Assembly (NCBI RefSeq): GCF_001039355.2
Contig: NW_019774180.1
Coordinates: 586,696-650,695 of the forward strand
Direction: 5' to 3'
DNA from: Lingula anatina
Lineage: Eukaryota; Brachiopoda; Lingulata; Lingulida; Lingulidae
Length of the DNA: 64,000 bases
This document shows, one piece after another, positions 1-15,700 of the stretch (its first letter is position 1; each line of letters starts with the position of its first letter). The notes under the pieces are model-generated. The model made no database searches. It was not told the DNA's origin and worked only from the letters and a program-made list of their open reading frames with translations. The position numbers and the translations under genes are program-made.

Positions 1-746
1 GATAGTAAATGCCAATATGAAACATTATTTGTACATATATCTTACGTTAATGCTTTAATAAATTAAATGATTTGACAGTTGAGCTACATGTACTTTTAAA
101 ATAAATGTTGGACGCTTGAGTTGAAAATCAGTGGTGTTACTGTATTTTAAATAAATATAAGTACACAAGGTACTGGAAAAATAAAATATAACATCCTGTG
201 TCCATTTAGAGAAAGGATGATGCCAATAAAGAGAAAAGACACCCACTTACTCCTTATCCCCATATCGATTTTCTTAAATCCTTAACAAACACTAGGGAGA
301 ACTTTCAATTTGCACTATAAATGCAACACCAATTTTCAGAGATCTCATGGGTAACACAAGCAAGGCATTTGCCCCTTTTTTTAGCTGATTTTATTGATTT
401 GGCACTTGCACATTAACCCACTTTGTACCACTTTTTACAACACACACACCATCAAAATGAATTATCAGTCAATTAAAAAGTTTCATCAGAGCCCTGAATC
501 TATTAAAAGCATTTCTTTCCACAGAAAGGAAACTAATCTCAGAAGAAAAATGCAAGGCACTTCTCATTTTCACTGAATTTCAAATATCACGGAAAAGAAA
601 CGGAATTTAATATTATCTATTTTTTTTCTTTTTTTCTCAAATGACATGACCAGAAATTATTATCAAATGACACTGGCTCAGATAGTAACAAATCATCTTG
701 CCCCAGTCTATCTGGGATACTGGATTTCCAAGAAATCAAAGATTAC

Positions 747-3700
747 CTTTTGTAAGACATCGCATGCAGATTCCCAAGTGACCCTCTCTAATGTCATGAA
801 TCCTACTGAGAACCAAATGGCAATGAGATCTCTCAAGTGGTTGATCAATGATTTAAGGTAAGGATTATCTTGATCTGTACTGTGGCAAGTGGTATTCAGA
901 AGATGCTAAAATTAAAAATTTTAGAAAAAATGAAGTACTCACTAACAATATTAATTTTCCGATTACTGTTACTGTTTTTTTCCCCCTGATCAGCTTATTT
1001 GTATTGCTGGTACCAAGAAAACATTTTCCATCAAAATAGAAACAATGCTCTATTGACAATGTTCCAAGGCCATACAGTTTACCACAACATGTTCCTTTCA
1101 AAGAATATAAAAACCTATACATGTACATCAAATGATAAAAAGCTGACATCAATTTCATGTGACTAAAATAAATTCCATCATAGGATGGGCACAAAGCATT
1201 AATTTTGACAACTGCTGTGACAAATCTATACAGTATCTGTATAGGAAAAAAAAACAATATCTTCAAATAATTTACACTTCAAAAATATATACAAGTATAC
1301 AAATGACATATTTTCAATGAACATTTAACATTATCGTAATTACTATAAATGACTAAAAGTTAAACTATTTTACCTTAAACATATTTGTGAATGAATAATT
1401 GCTTGTTTGTTTGCTTGCAATTGTCTATACATCTACTCACCAGAATATCTGCTCTCATATCAACCAAAAACTTCACACCATCATTTAAATGACCAATCTG
1501 TGTAAAAACTAGATTATATTTGGGAACTAATGCATGCTTCAGCCTTTCTTCTGTTTTCAGCAGGACACCCTCTCCTCTTTCCTAATGAAAAAATGTCAAT
1601 GCAGAAGAAAAAAATAAATATCACCAAAAACAGGCATATATGTTAAATAAATATTCAAACAACTTTGAATTTATAAGAAATGCAAATCTGAAAGGCTAAG
1701 GTATAGTTCTCATCATATCCATTGATTTTTTTTTACAATATAATACAGAATTAGTAATATTTAACATATAAATCCCCTTTGCACAACTTATTGTTGTAGG
1801 TACTTTTCCAGTCTGCTAATTATCTAGACATTTTGGTACATTGCTAAATATATAGAATAAAATTTGAGCTTAACTGGTCTATACCAAATATGACTGACAT
1901 ATCTTTACTGGACAAATTTAAAATCTAATAAATAATGCATTCTTGGAACTATTATGCAAGGTGCCATTCACCTTTAGAAAAATTCCCAACCATAACCTAA
2001 AACATGGGACATTTCCAATCACAGAAAAACTAAGATGTACATCCATCTAGTCACAAAATATAAATTGTCTGTTCCAATCTACAGTTCCATTTTTGCAATC
2101 ATCCTTACTAGTGCTTCTCNCTCCTTTGCACAACTTATTGTTGTGGGTACTTTTACAAGTCTGCTAATTATCTAGACATTTTGGTACATTGCTAAATATA
2201 TAGAATAAAATTTGAGCTTAACCGGTCTATACCAAATATGACTGACATATCTTTACTGGACAAATTTAAAATCTAATAAATAATGCATTCTTGGAACTAT
2301 TATGCAAGGTGCCATTCACTTTTAGAAAAATTCCCAACCATAACCTAAAACATGGGACATTTCCAATCACAGAAAAACTAAGATGTACATCCATCTAGTC
2401 ACAAAATATAAATTGTCTGTTCCAATCTACAGTTCCATTTTTGCAATCATCCTTACTAGTGCTTCTCTCACAAGACCTGCACTAATTTGAAATGGCCGTC
2501 AACAATAATTACCAAGTGCCTGTTCTTGGAATCCAGTCAACTAATGATGCAATGGTCATTTCTGAGAAACTGTATGCTGACAGATATAGATGGGAACATG
2601 CAGGGCATGATTAGGCAGCACGCTACTGCTTACAGACTCCACACGAATCTTCAGTGTAGGTGAACACAAGTATACTCTTTAAACATGTGACAAACAGGCT
2701 CATGGGCAGGGGACTGGGTGTTTTGGAGGGGGGGGGGGTGATACATGAACCACCCTGGACATGTCTGCTCTGAATCAAAATTTGATCATGCCATCAGAAC
2801 TAATGAGTTTTCATTCTTTTGCAAAACAGCATGGTAAGGAATATGCATGTATTTCCTAATTGTAAGACATCTTCAAACCATGTATACTCAGAAACAAAAT
2901 AGTATCACTTGGTTCATGTTCTCTGAAAATCATCAGGCTGGACAAGATTGAGATACCTATAGGAGCAAAAGCATGACATGTGTCTCTAAAGGTACATTTG
3001 TTGCTAAAGATATCAAACAACCATTTTATTAACCAGAATGAATATTGTTTTTATAATATGGCCACAATTCCAATTGTGAAGATATATGATTTTCAGGCAA
3101 TATGACCAGTGTCTTTAGACTAATAACACAAGTTGGATAAAAATAAACTAAAATCCACAAAATATATTGAACATTTTTTAGGAAAGAGAGAAATCCTATG
3201 TCTCCCTATGTCTCCTCAAACTATGGCCACAGATTCCAGGCATCAGGATCTTTAGTTATCACACCAATGAGCTCACTGCATGTTATATTAAGTTCAGTGA
3301 CATCTCTACGGTACCTTTCCCCAGATTGTGTTGCATGGCTGACCAGAATATTGTTTGTACATTTCTTGGAACAGATTCCAAGAAAGTATTGATCAATCCT
3401 TTATACAAATACCCTGTGAGCAGCAGGAGCGTTGTCTGCCTGCTGCAGGCTTTTGTCTTTTAAGGAAATGTGCCAAATAAGATTTTTCGTGATGACAATT
3501 GTATTTAAAATGTACTCTTAGTAGAGGTTCATGTATTAGGCAAAATAACATCACACTCACCAGAATGTGCAAAAACATTATGGCAGTAAAAGATACTGCG
3601 TAAAGGAATCAGACTTTTTATGGCGAAAGTTTATCAAATTCAGCAGCTATGCCTCTCTGTTCACAGACGTGATTTTGAACTTATCAACAAATTCGTCAGA

Positions 3701-6700
3701 TTCCATTATGCTGCTGCAATCAATAATACTTGTTTGTAAGGAAAAAGCAGATTAATGCTGGTGCAAATCTTTATACATGCCAGTAATTTAGTGCTAGTTA
3801 AAACTGTTCATATATTTAGTAAGTAATCTTCACTCAAACAGTAAGTTATTTGTGGTTATTTATATTTCAGGTAAAAAATGAAAGAAAATTATTTTTGAAT
3901 TAATATTTTCTGCTATGGAGTTTTCTAATATCAGTACTAACTATTATCTTTATGATAATTGATATTTCAAAGCAGGTTACATCTCTTTAAACGATAAAAT
4001 CATTACACCAGCTAAAAAGAAATTATATATCTTGAGGGTATTTTTGAGTCTGGAACTTCAAAGTGATGATTGGTATGTTCGTTTATCAGAAATTTGTCAA
4101 TGATGCCAGGGTCATTGCTTGTTTGTAATAAGCTTTTTTCATGACAACAATTTCTTTTAAATGTTTTCTTACAGGTACATGTATGATAATGAGGCAAAGT
4201 AGCATCATGCTGTAACATCATACTGTAATAATGTAATAATTCCCAAATTGCATCTAATAAACAGTCACTTTATAGTAAGGATATTGTCACCCTTTGCCCC
4301 AAACTCCTTATTTGCTGCCATACATACATTCTTTTGGATAACAGATAAATCTCCAGTGTTCAGTGACTAATTTAACTAACAATTTTACATATGTCATCTT
4401 ACAGGTGATGTCGTAATTGCGATTTGGGGGTAAAAATTGAAAAATCGGTTTGTCAAATACCATACCGATTGCTATCTTACCTCAAGATAGAAAGGTGTGA
4501 AGTTGACAAATAAAGCTTTGAGTTGCCAATGCTTATACATTGCAATAAGAAATATAAAAGCCGAATTTTTTATATTTTCGAGGAGATTTTTATTGTCTTA
4601 AATCAGCACAAAGATAGATGCATTTTTGAATAATTAGAGGCAGGTAAAAAACTCATTTTCGTTATCTGGATGATAATGAACAGTTACAATATCCTTAAGC
4701 TGATGCTTTTCTGTCCACATTTACATAACACACTAATGTATTTCAAACTGCTAAGGTCTATCAAATATGTATGAATTCACCGAAAACTAAAAAAAAAAAC
4801 CTTCCATATCTCAATTCTTAACCTGAGTACTAAATACACCTCGTGCCTCAATTCCAGTCAAGCTTTTCTAGGAAAAAGTTTTCACTGCAGGTGTGAGAAA
4901 AGCAGGTGATTTTTATGTTGACTGATTGTGCTCCATTACATCACAACTGTTTCCACTTTGATAAAATACATGAATACATCTGAAAATTCCAGGAAAGAAG
5001 CATGTTTTCTGATGAGCTTAGCAATAGCATATAACAGATAAGGCATGGTGATTTCCATGAATCCAATGATAATGATATTGATAATGTCACCATAATGGTA
5101 ATAAAATGAAGGCCATGCCCCGTAAAGAAACAACCATGGCTGGTGAAATTTAACAAAGTTTATAAAATTGTAGCTCCGAAAAAAAAAAAATTAATTCATT
5201 TAACAGACTTATGCACAACATGTCAATTTTTGTTCAGCCAATTCTATCTCCAGAAGGTGTCATTTTTTCACGGCAGAACCAGGCCGTGAATTTTCACCAC
5301 CACTATTACATGTAGTGTAGTAAACAACGCATACTCTTAGAGTCTAAGAGTATATCAATCCATATCATTACCTGAGCCATACTGAGATTTTGTGCAATCT
5401 GAAGGATAATGTTATGGTCCACACCATAATCATGAGCAAGGGTCTTCAAAAACACAGCTTTGTCTTCAGGTATCAGATTACAGTAGAAATGACACAAGTC
5501 CCTGGCTTGGTTCTGAAAAATCAAAAGGTTGATGCCTCTTTGCAATCCCACAAACGAAATTTGTGCAAAATTGTTTGTAAACAATAACTTTTGCAGACTT
5601 ATTGCATCATAATTTTTAGGATGATGAGTCGTATTGAATACCTGATATATATTTTTTTCCCTTAGGCCATAACATTTAATATACTTTAAAATTCACTTAA
5701 TATAATTGGTCATGAAAATCTGTAATAAACTGCCAAGAATATGATCAAAATATGGCCAAAACTATAATGATAATAAGTTAAGAATTAAAAGATTTTTGGG
5801 GGGGTTGCAGAAAGGCCAAAAAGTGGACAAACATAAAAATGAGAAATTCAGGAATATGTAAAACAAAATTCATACCTGAGAGTCGGAAGATAGTACTTAT
5901 GCCAAAATTCATGCCAAACTGTGTGGAAAAAAATTGCACTTATGCCAAAAGTCGTGCTAAATTGAGCAAGGAAAACATTTAGCACAGCAAGCATGATGCA
6001 ATCCAAATTACAGTGAGTCTGTCAAAACATTTGCCAAAGTAGAATTACACAAGCATTGCTTTTTATGGGGAGTTCTAAATGGAAACTGTGGAAAATCAAA
6101 AATGTTATCATCTAAATTATGACAGATCCAATTTATCATTAAGTATAATGGAAGTGTTATATAATTACCTATGGTCTTGCTTCTAAAAACAATTTATGAC
6201 AGATTAAAGAATTTGCCTGATGTAATAAAGAGTAATGCTACCCTTAATATTTATTTCAAATGCATTAAGGGCACTCTGCCATATAATGGGGTGAACTTTC
6301 TTTTGTCAGACAAAATACTTCATTTTTTGAATAAACATTTTTGAACAATATATAGTGAAAGAATTTAAATATCTACTAGTACTTTGTAAGTCTATAACTA
6401 GTACAATGTTTATTTAATTTTAAATGTATATTGTAAATTTTCATGTAAAATTTTATAAATTGTTTGAACAAATATAGCACCATCATGAAAAGTTTGCATC
6501 ATTGCCCAATTTTACATGCTTCAGGTGAATCCAAACCTAAAACATATGGAACGCCGTTTGTACAAAAAAGATGAAAGTATCATTTTGATAAGAAATTTTT
6601 TTTTGCGAGGTGTTAACATCCAGGGGTATANCCCTTTGCACAACTTATTGTTGTAGGTACTTTTCCAGTCTGCTAATTATCTAGACATTTTGGTACATTG

Positions 6701-9700
6701 CTAAATATATAGAATAAAATTTGAGCTTAACTGGTCTATACCAAATATGACTGACATATCTTTACTGGACAAATTTAAAATCTAATAAATAATGCATTCT
6801 TGGAACTATTATGCAAGGTGCCATTCACCTTTAGAAAAATTCCCAACCATAACCTAAAACATGGGACATTTCCAATCACAGAAAAACTAAGATGTACATC
6901 CATCTAGTCACAAAATATAAATTGTCTGTTCCAATCTACAGTTCCATTTTTGCAATCATCCTTACTAGTGCTTCTCTCACAAGACCTGCACTAATTTGAA
7001 ATGGCCGTCAACAATAATTACCAAGTGCCTGTTCTTGGAATCCAGTCAACTAATGATGCAATGGTCATTTCTGAGAAACTGTATGCTGACAGATATAGAT
7101 GGGAACATGCAGGGCATGATTAGGCAGCACGCTATTGCTTACAGACTCCACACGAATCTTCAGTGTAGGTGAACACAAGTATACTCTTTAAACATGCGAC
7201 AAACAGGCTCATGGGCAGGGGACTGGGTGTTCCGGAGGGGGATACATGAACCACCCCGGACAGGTCTGCTCTGAATCAAAATTTGATCATGCCATCAGAA
7301 CTAATGAGTTTTCATTCTTTTGCAAAACAGCATGGTAAGGAATATGCATGTATTTCCTAATTGTAAGACATCTTCAAACCATGTATACTCAGAAACAAAA
7401 TAGTATCACTTGGTTCATGTTCTCTGAAAATCACCAGGCTGGACAAGATTGAGATACCTATAGGAGCAAAAGCATGACATGTGTCTCTAAAGGTACATTT
7501 GTTGCTAAAGATATCAAACAACCATTTTATTAACCAGAATGAATATTGTTTTTATAATATGGCCACAATTCCAATTGTGAAGATAAATTATTTTCAGGCA
7601 ATATGACCAGTGTCTTTAGACTAATAACACAAGTTGGATAAAAATAAACTAAAATCCACAAAATATGTTGAACATTTTTTAGGAAAGAGAGAAATCCTAT
7701 GTCTCCCTATGTCTCCTGAAACTATGGCCACAGATTCCAGGCATCAGGATCTTTAGTTATCACACCAATGAGCTCACTGCATGTTATATTAAGTTCAGTG
7801 ACATCTCTACGGTACCTTTCCCCAGATTGTGTTGCATGGCTGACCAGAATATTGTTTGTACATTTCTTGGAACAGATTCCAAGAAAGTATTGATCAATCC
7901 TTTATACAAATACCCTGTGAGCAGCAGGAGCGTTGTCTGCCTGCTGCAGGCTTTTGTCTTTTAAGGAAATGTGCCAAATAAGATTTTTCGTGATGACAAT
8001 TGTATTTAAAATGTACTCTTAGTAGAGGTTCATGTATTAGGCAAAATAACATCACACTCACCAGAATGTGCAAAAACATTATGGCAGTAAAAGATACTGC
8101 GTAAAGGAATCAGACTTTTTATGGCGAAAGTTTATCAAATTCAGCAGCTATGCCTCTCTGTTCACAGACGTGATTTTGAACTTATCAACAAATTCGTCAG
8201 ATTCCATTATGCTGCTGCAATCAATAATACTTGTTTGTAAGGAAAAAGCAGATTAATGCTGGTGCAAGTCTTTATACATGCCAGTAATTTAGCGTTAGTT
8301 AAAACTGTTCATATATTTAGTAAGTAATCTTCACTCATACAGTAAGTTATTTGTGGTTATTTATATTTCAGGTAAAAAATGAAAGAAAATTATTTTTGCA
8401 TTAATATTTTCTGCCATGGAGTTTTCTAATATCAGTACTAACTATTATCTTTATGATAATTGATATTTCAAAGCAGGTTACATCTCTTTAAACGATAAAA
8501 TCATTACACCAGCTAAAAAGAAATTATATATCTTGAGGGTATTTATGAGTCTGGAACTTCAAAGTGATGATTGGTATGTTCGTTTATCAGAAATTTGTCA
8601 ATGATGCCAGGATCATGCTTGTTTGTAATAAGCTTTTTTCATGATGACAATTTCTTTTAAATGTTTTCTTACAGGTACATGTATGATAATGAGGCAAAGT
8701 AGCATCATGCTGTAACATCATACTGTAATAATGTAATAATTCCCAAATTGCATCTAATAAACAGTCACTTTGTCAATGATGATTGACACCCTTTATGTGA
8801 TGATTGTCACCCTTTACCCCAAACTCCTTATTTACTGCCTTACATACATTCTTTGGGATAACAGATAAATCTCCAGTGTTCAGTGACTAAATTAACTAAC
8901 AATTTTACATATGTCATCTTACAGGTGATGTCGTAATTGCGATTTGGGGGTAAAAATTGAAAAATCGGTTTCTCAAATACCATACCGATTGCTATCTCAC
9001 CTCAAAATAGAAAGGTGTGAAATTGACAAATAAAGCTTTGAGTTTCCAATGCTTATACATTGCAATAAGAAATATAAAAGCCGAATTTTTTATATTTTCG
9101 AGGAGATTTTTATTGTCTTAAATCAGCACACAGATAGATGCATTTTTGAACGATTAGAGGCAGGAAAAAACTCATTTTCGGTATCTGGATGATAATGAAC
9201 AACAGTTACAATATCCTTAAGCTGATGCTTTTCTGTCCACATTTACATAACACACTAATGTATTTCAAACTGCTAAGGTCTATCAAATATGTATGAATTC
9301 ACTGAAAACTAAAAAAAAACGCTTCCATATCTCAATTCTTAACCTGAGTACTAAATACACCTCGTGCCTCAATTCCAGTCAAGCTTTTCTAGGAAAAATT
9401 TTTCACTGCAGGTGTGAGAAAAGCAGGTGATTTTTATGTTGACTGATTGTGCTCCATTACATCACAACTGTTTCCACTTTGATAAAATACATGAATACAT
9501 CTGAAAATTCCAGGAAAGAAGCATGTTTTCTGATGAACTTAGCAATAGCATGTAACAGATAAGGCATGGTGATTTCCATGAATCCAATGATAATGATATT
9601 GATAATGTCACCATAATGGTAATAAAATGAAGGCCATGCCCCGTAAAGAAACAACCATGGCTGGTGAAATTTAACAAAGTTTATAAAATTGTAGCTCCGG

Positions 9701-12700
9701 AAAAAAAATTAATTCATTTAACAGACTTATGCACAACATGTCAATTTTTGTTCAGCCAATTCTATCTCCAGAAGGTGTCATTTTTTCAAGGCAGAACCAG
9801 GACACATTCTGAATAACTCTGAATTTTCACCACCACTATTACATGTAGTGTAGTAAACAACGCAATACTCTTAGAGTCTAAGAGTCTATCAATCCATATC
9901 ATTACCTGAGCCATACTGAGATTTTGTGCAATCTGAAGGATAATGTTATGGTCCACACCATAATCATGAGCAAGGGTCTTCAAAAACACAGCTTTGTCTT
10001 CAGGTATCAGATTACAGTAGAAATGACACAAGTCCCTGGCTTGGTTCTGAAAAATCAAAAGGTTGATGCCTCTTTGCAATCCCACAAACGAAATTTGTGC
10101 AAAATTGTTTGTAAACAATAACTTTTGCAGACTTATTGCATCATAATTTTTAGGATGATGAGTCGTATTGAATACCTGATATATATTTTTTTCCCTTAGG
10201 CCATAACATTTAATATAGGCAACAATTTGTAACATAGTTAAAATGATTAGGATAGTGGGGTTATATAATAAAAGTGGAATTGTTTGACCAAATCTCAAAC
10301 AACCAATACTAGTTACCTTCTTTTTTGTTGTAAATAGGACTGTGAATGTTTGTGGTACAATGGGATGGAGGAGACACAATTTATATTTCCTCCACATCGC
10401 GTGGTATATGATCCCGTTAGTAAAGTAACTTCACAAACAAAATATTAAGGCCCCTTTTATTAAATTTCCAAACCGAAATGAGAATTAATACGAAATTCAC
10501 TTAATATAACTGGTCATGAAAATCTGTAATAAACTGCCAAGAATATGACCAAAATATGGCCAAAACTATAATGATAATAATTCAGAATTAAAAGATTTTT
10601 TGGGGGGGTTGCAGAAAGGCCAAAAAGTGGACAAACATAAAAATGAGAAATTCAGGAATATGTAAAACAAAATTCATACCTGAGAGTCTGAAGATAGTAC
10701 TTATGCCAAAATTCATGCCAAACTGTGTGGAAAAAAATTGCACTTATGCCAAAAGTCATGCTAAACTGAGCAAGGAAAAAATTTAGCACAGCAAGCATGA
10801 TGCAATCCAAATTACAGAGAGTCTGTCAAAACATTTGCCAAAGCAGAATTACGCAAGCATTGCTTTTTATGGGGAGTTCTAAATGGAAACTGTGGAAAAT
10901 CAAAAATGTTATCATCTAAATTATGACAGATCCAATTTATCATTAAGTATAATAGAAGTGTTATATAATTACCTATGGTCTTGCTTCTAAAAACAATTTA
11001 TGACAGATTAAAGAATTTGCCTGATGCAATAAAGAGTAACGCTACCCTTAATATTTATTTCAAATGCATTAAGGACACTCTGCCATATAATGGGGTGAAC
11101 TTTCTTTTGTCAGACAAAATACTTCATTTTTTGAATAAACATTTTTGAACAATATATAGTGAAAGAATTTAAATATCTACTAGTACTTTGTAAGTCTATA
11201 ACTAGTACAATGTTTATTTAATTTTAAATGTATATTGTAAATTTTCATGTAAAATTTTATAAATTGTTTGAACAAATATAGCACCATCATGAAAAGTTTG
11301 CATCATTGCCCAATTTTACATGCTTTAGGTGAATCCAAACCTAAAACATATGGAACGCCGTTTGTACAAAAAAGATGAAAGTATCATTTTGATAAGAACA
11401 TTTTTTTTTGCGAGGTGTTAACATCATTTTCTTGTCAAAACGCTGAAAGTGACAATCTCAAAATGATGTCAGCACCTCACAAAAATTTTTTTCTTATCAA
11501 AATGATACTTTCATCTTTTTTGTACAAACGGCATTCAATAAAAACAGAGATAAAACATTTCAAGGCAGCAAAGCTGTCAAATGTACAGACAAAAAGCAGA
11601 AAATAATGCACAAGATATGATACTGTCAATTCTGATGCAATAATAAATTATACCTAACTGCAAAGTCAACATCAAACTTTAATTATGCACAACAGGTAAT
11701 ACCGACGAAAGTAGAAGCACAAGGCTTCAGGCCCATGAGAGTTCAAGTTCACACTTAGAAAATGCCAGAATGAGAAAAATGAAAATTTCACAAAAAAATG
11801 CATAAATTCAATAAAAAATGATAATCCAATATTGCTAGTTTTCTAATTTGAGCTGTATTTCAATCCTAAGAATCATTCTTGTCAGTTAAAAAAATTAATA
11901 AGTAACACAAATTTCTTTTCATAATCCTTGTGGTGGCAGTGCACAAAGTAGGATGTGTCTGTACATAAAAAGGGTTTGGAAATATTGCTTTCAGCAGTAT
12001 TGTCAATATCATTTTGAATATGCTGTAATGTTGTAAGTTACCAAGTCCCATCCTCCATATATGTCTCATCCTCTGCCACCCTATACCTATTTACTTCATT
12101 CACATTTCCATAACTTTTTAGAAAATACAGTTACTTTCATACAGTTCTTTTTACTATTATTCTGAAAGTAGACTAAAAAGCTTAAAGCTGATACATTTGT
12201 ACCTAGAAAGCCATGGTCTGTGCTACACCACACATGATGTGCTACAAGCTTGTTTCATCACTTCAGATATCAATCATATATATATATATATAAGAGCTTA
12301 TAATTGTAACAATTTTTTATAGTGTAAAAATTAAGGTCTTGAAATATGAATGTGAAGTTGTGCAAAAGAAAAACATTTCAGTTTATGTAACATCGACAGG
12401 ATATTAGCAGACCAGTTCAGGAGGAATGCCCTAAGCAAAAGGGAAAAGTTGGCAGCAATACTGCTGCAATCTAAAAGTCTACAGGAGTTTGCAAGAAAAA
12501 TTTTATTGCTGCTAATTTGCAGCCATATTGTTGCAAATTTGCTTCAAATTTCCAAGAAGGAATTGCAGTTTGTAGCAAAATTGCTGCAAATTTGCTGCAA
12601 ATTTGCAGTAGTCCTGATATTTTGCTAAGGGTGACTACCTATATCTTTGCTATCAAAAAAGGTATTTTTTTCCTTTTAACACACCAGTATAAACTGAACC

Positions 12701-15700
12701 AACAGGATACAATTCAAATGTAAACAGTGCATTTCCAAGTATTCACTTTAATCCTTTTCTCAGTAAGTTTCCAGTAAACTGCCAACCTGCTTCCTATCCG
12801 TTCATTAAAAATTCTTTATCAAGCCTAACCTTTGGTGCAACTTAATCTCTAATCAAAATTGCTCAGGCTTAACTATTTTTCAGCCCATGCTGCTATTCCC
12901 TGGATTTCATTGTTTGCTCAGAATGCTGTACTGACCACTCACTAATTACTTATCATATCATTTTCGAAAAAAAAAATATGAATAAAATTTGAATAAAATA
13001 TCATCATCTGTAGGAGTATACCAAATTTTAATTATTCTTTTAATCAACTTTATGGAAATGTGTGAAGATTTTTAATGCTTCACATTTAGAGACAACAATG
13101 TTGCATAATGTTCAGATGTAAGAACATATAAGTTAAAGGAATAAACTAGAGGATCAAAGCAGTGATACCACCACCAGGAATTGTACCACCAGCGAGATTT
13201 AATTCATTCAAGTTAAATGGCAGCTATGGATGTATCTGTTTTAGCTGTAGAAAAGTAGAGGCTGATAAAAATGTGAAGCACATTTAAGGAGATAAAGTAA
13301 GTTAAAGGTCAAATTCAAGGTCACATTAAGATGCCCAATATAAGATTTCCTATTCAAGTGCAACAGTAACTATGGATGTATCTCTGCTAGTTTTGGATAA
13401 ATAAGGGCTAGAAAGTTTGAAAAGTGCAGTTCATGGCAAAAAGTAGGCCAATGGTAAAATTCAATTCTACAATGCACCAACCATGAGGCCTCTAGCTTTT
13501 CAGTTTTTCAGCTTTGGCATCTTATATTATAATTATCATTATTTGACTATGGGTGAAAATGTCAAATCTTGTTGTGCAATTTGAACATCTTACTTTTTTG
13601 ATGAACATGAACAATAGCTTAATATTTGAAAATAATTGGCCGATTCAACTGGTGGTAAGTAAGTTGTAAATTGTGATTGTACAGCAGTCCCTGCATAACT
13701 GTTTACAACATCTTAGATGTTATTTAATGTATTAATAATCGGGTTGGTATTGATCACCAGTGCAATGTTTCATCATGTGTTTGTGGAACAAAAAAAAAAA
13801 GACTTATTTAAGATGATGCAAATATTTCATGATGAGCAATGGAAATGGACAGCTTTATGTTTCTGAATTTCTTTTCAAGTACTAGTAAATAAAATGCTAT
13901 CAACATTAAATTTCTGTTGCTAGCATAACTGACATAACTGCTTAATGACATTTGATTGCTTTCATTATTATTGGTAATACCATGTCAAGTTGTCAACTAA
14001 TTATAATAAAAGCTGATTTTAATCTAGAATAACTTGTTCCTTCCTCCAACAAAGAAAATAAAATAAGGAAAAGAAAATAAAACAGAAAATAAGGACTACT
14101 TACATCTGCCACTGTAGTTGAACTGGTTTCTTGTGCTCCCAGAATGCTGTCTAGCATTTCATGTGCTCTGACTGCTAATGAGGACATACTGTGACTGGGT
14201 GACATTATGGTGGTAGGAGATGAAGATGAAGAAACCACAGCCTGGAAGAGTAAACAATCAATTATTAACTAGTACAAACTTTCCTTCAACACGTATTTTG
14301 GAGGTCCTTCATGCAAACCACTTTTTTAAAATCCCTGAAGTTTTTCCAAATACGGGTTTTCAAAGTGATATGAATATGACTACCCATTTTTACCTCCGCC
14401 AAGGAGGTTATGTTTTCACCCCTGTTTGTTTGTTTTGCTTGTTTGTTTGTCTGTAATCAACATAACTCAAAAAGTTATGGACCAATTTTGACGAAATTTT
14501 CAGCAACTGTCAGAAGTGGGCCAAGGAACAGATGTTTAGTTTTTGGTGGTGATACAGATCAACAATCAATCAATAATCAATAATAATCAAAAATTGCTGC
14601 CTTGGCAGAGGTCTGTGCTCTCGGAGTGCTTTTCTAGTTTACAGTTGGTATGGGTCCAAAAATATATCAGAGTTTAAAACCCATGGAAAACATTACTTAT
14701 CAATGAACAGATAATCAACAAATCAACTAGAGGATCAGAAAGGCGATACTGCCTCTGGGTATTGTACCACCAGCTGGAGTAGGCGCATTCGCCTCTGGAA
14801 AACAAAAAAAAAAAAAAAAAGGACATCACCAGTGTTATGCTTGACAAGCTCTATAAAATGCAGTGAACAAGAGTTCTCAATATTTTTGTTGAAAATTACT
14901 AATGGCCACTTATCCCAGGAAAATGCATCAAATGACCCCAAACTCACTAATACCCCGTTCACACTATAATCTGAAATATCCGAATTTTTGCAATGCGAAT
15001 TACGGGTGAAAAATCCGATTCGGTTGTCTGGCCACACACAGCAAAGGGAAACCGAATCGTGCACTGAAAATTCAGGTGGAGGTTCCGGTTTGAAGAATCG
15101 CGCATGCGCAGAATCCATGAAAACAAAAATATGGCGCCAATCATTGCTCTTCTCGCACTCAGTTTTTTTCTCGTGTGTTTGTTTTTGGAACATCAAATTT
15201 AACCCAAAAGTCGCCAAAAGGAAGATTTAAGTAAGAACAGGAAGAATTTGACGGATACAAGAAGGAGACTAGCCGGATTTCGATGGAGAGTGTGGGTCCA
15301 CTGACCTGGCATGGTGCTTTTCTTTCTCGCGAGATTTGCTAGTGCATGCGCAGTGAGATCTAAACAGGTGGCCCTTCCGGTAAAGTAACTGAATCGCTGG
15401 AGAGAATCCAGCTCGCTAGTAGGATTTTTGGAAACCGGTTTACAAAAATCCTCATGCGTTCAGACTACCGCAATAATTTGAATCTTGACCCAATTCGCTA
15501 TTTAACCGGTTAAATGACTGCAGTGTGAACGGGGTATAAGATGAAAGATGACACCTGCACATAATATTATAGGTTAGGTCTGTGCAGTTTCTGAAAATCG
15601 GCACAATTTTTATTTTTTTGCAAAAAAATTCCTATTTAGAAAATTTTGGCCCCTTTGACCTTGAAATAGAGGTCAAAGGTCAAAACCAAGGGCATATTTG

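Noticed and set aside
3393-3578. Reading frame identical to 7894-8079
   Set aside because: The identity comes from the haplotype duplication, and neither has family similarity or coding composition.
9786-10397. A 203-codon minus-strand reading frame around MLYCD exon 4
   Set aside because: Only 9906-10046 is conserved and bounded by splice sites. The upstream part is intron, including the allele-specific segment.
14735-15217. 160-codon minus-strand frame
   Set aside because: It lies across two nested transposable elements and has no recognisable domain.
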